Assembly: GCA_947259175.1 (NCBI GenBank)
Contig: CAMYKW010000035.1
Span: 1-33,890 of the forward strand
DNA: 33,890 nt
Direction: 5' to 3'
DNA from: an uncultured Gammaproteobacteria bacterium
GTDB lineage: Bacteria > Pseudomonadota > Gammaproteobacteria > Arenicellales > JAANXG01
In this document: positions 33,538 through 33,890 of the stretch, in pieces
How positions within the stretch are numbered: position 1 is the first letter of the stretch
Layout of the letters: each line of letters begins with the position of its first letter
Notes under the pieces: model-generated
Seen by the model: only the letters and a program-made list of their open reading frames with translations
Told to the model about the DNA's origin: nothing
Databases searched by the model: none
Made by a program: the position numbers and the translations under genes

Positions 33538-33890
33538 CTCGTTAACCTTGAATTGACCAGCGATAGTTCGACAGCATTTTCAATCAGTGAGTCACTCGTC
33601 GTAGTCTATCATTCTCTCAATATACGATTCTTACATGCGGTATCCTACAAATGATCTACACGCTGATAGCCTATTGGTCTAATTGGTCGACGCAGACAAT
33701 TATGGGTGCAATCATTAGGTGTCGAGATGGAACAACGATAGAGTCAGCGACTGATCGTTACTCAGATCAGCATTCATTTTGTCTCTGACCTGAATGGCAC
33801 TTACTTAAGGGATAAGCGACTGATATAGGAAACGAATAAAGGCTGGTTCGGGTGATAAGATGTGAGTTACCCAACTAACAACTATCAACC
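33538..33890. other. AT-rich end of window without a visible gene, 353 bases
   Basis: No reading frame here looks real. TATATT near 33620, read on the minus strand, could be a -10 box for the hydrolase gene, but no -35 box sits at good spacing. A 10-base direct repeat AGCGACTGAT occurs at 33746-33755 and 33815-33824. I see no RNA gene, terminator or insertion sequence end. Confidence 0.5.

Overview
The window looks like chromosome of a GC-rich gammaproteobacterium. The support is a body of high-GC coding sequence, Pseudomonas-style REP palindromes, a chain of CoA-metabolism genes with a class-typical AcuI/YhdH reductase, and parts that resemble the TagST/PpkA branch of type VI secretion control. 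I cannot name a genus. Both ends (about 1-2010 and about 32290-33890) are visibly more AT-rich than the middle and hold sporadic genes, so they may be acquired segments.

Layout. 1-1963 (minus): the 3'-truncated end of a SnoaL-like gene and three separate VOC (glyoxalase-fold) genes, bounded by two inverted copies of a GGGGTCAGGTCTTTC-type motif. 2021-9824 (minus): a compact acyl-CoA block read from a promoter near 9862-9890, in the order acuI, aacS, a CaiB/AMACR-type gene, etfB, etfA, and a 590-residue DmdC-type acyl-CoA dehydrogenase. The dehydrogenase would pass electrons to the adjacent ETF. 10140-16564: an envelope polysaccharide-like group, with a membrane-anchored protein of five carboxypeptidase-regulatory-like repeats, a large secreted heparinase II/III-type protein, and a convergent secreted putative glycoside hydrolase of unassigned family. 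16614-23434: housekeeping and transport genes: hinT, a concentrative nucleoside transporter, a membrane-embedded spermidine-synthase-like protein beside an exported isoaspartyl methyltransferase, a SemiSWEET, and a cytoplasmic NamZ-type enzyme.

23561-25811 (plus): two paralogous bacteriohemerythrins flank a Cys-rich PAS-GGDEF diguanylate cyclase and a small FmdB zinc ribbon, suggesting an oxygen/redox c-di-GMP cluster. 25827-30498 (minus): a four-gene unit (Sel1-type membrane protein, exported SH3-VWA protein resembling the periplasmic part of PpkA, ABC ATPase, FtsX-type permease) that looks like a signalling module without kinase or secretion apparatus in view. 30667-32283 (minus): a tight three-gene unit of a ribbon-helix-helix-like small protein, a TIGR04255-type protein and an unknown protein, behind phased 11-bp repeats. 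32378-32431 is an inverted REP pair. 32623-33537 (minus) is an AT-rich alpha/beta hydrolase gene. The last 353 bases have no gene that I can see.

The best candidates for something undescribed are the RHH/TIGR04255/unknown unit, the kinase-less PpkA-VWA/ABC module, and the secreted unassigned barrel protein next to the heparinase. All assignments come from reading the translations by eye, with no database search.
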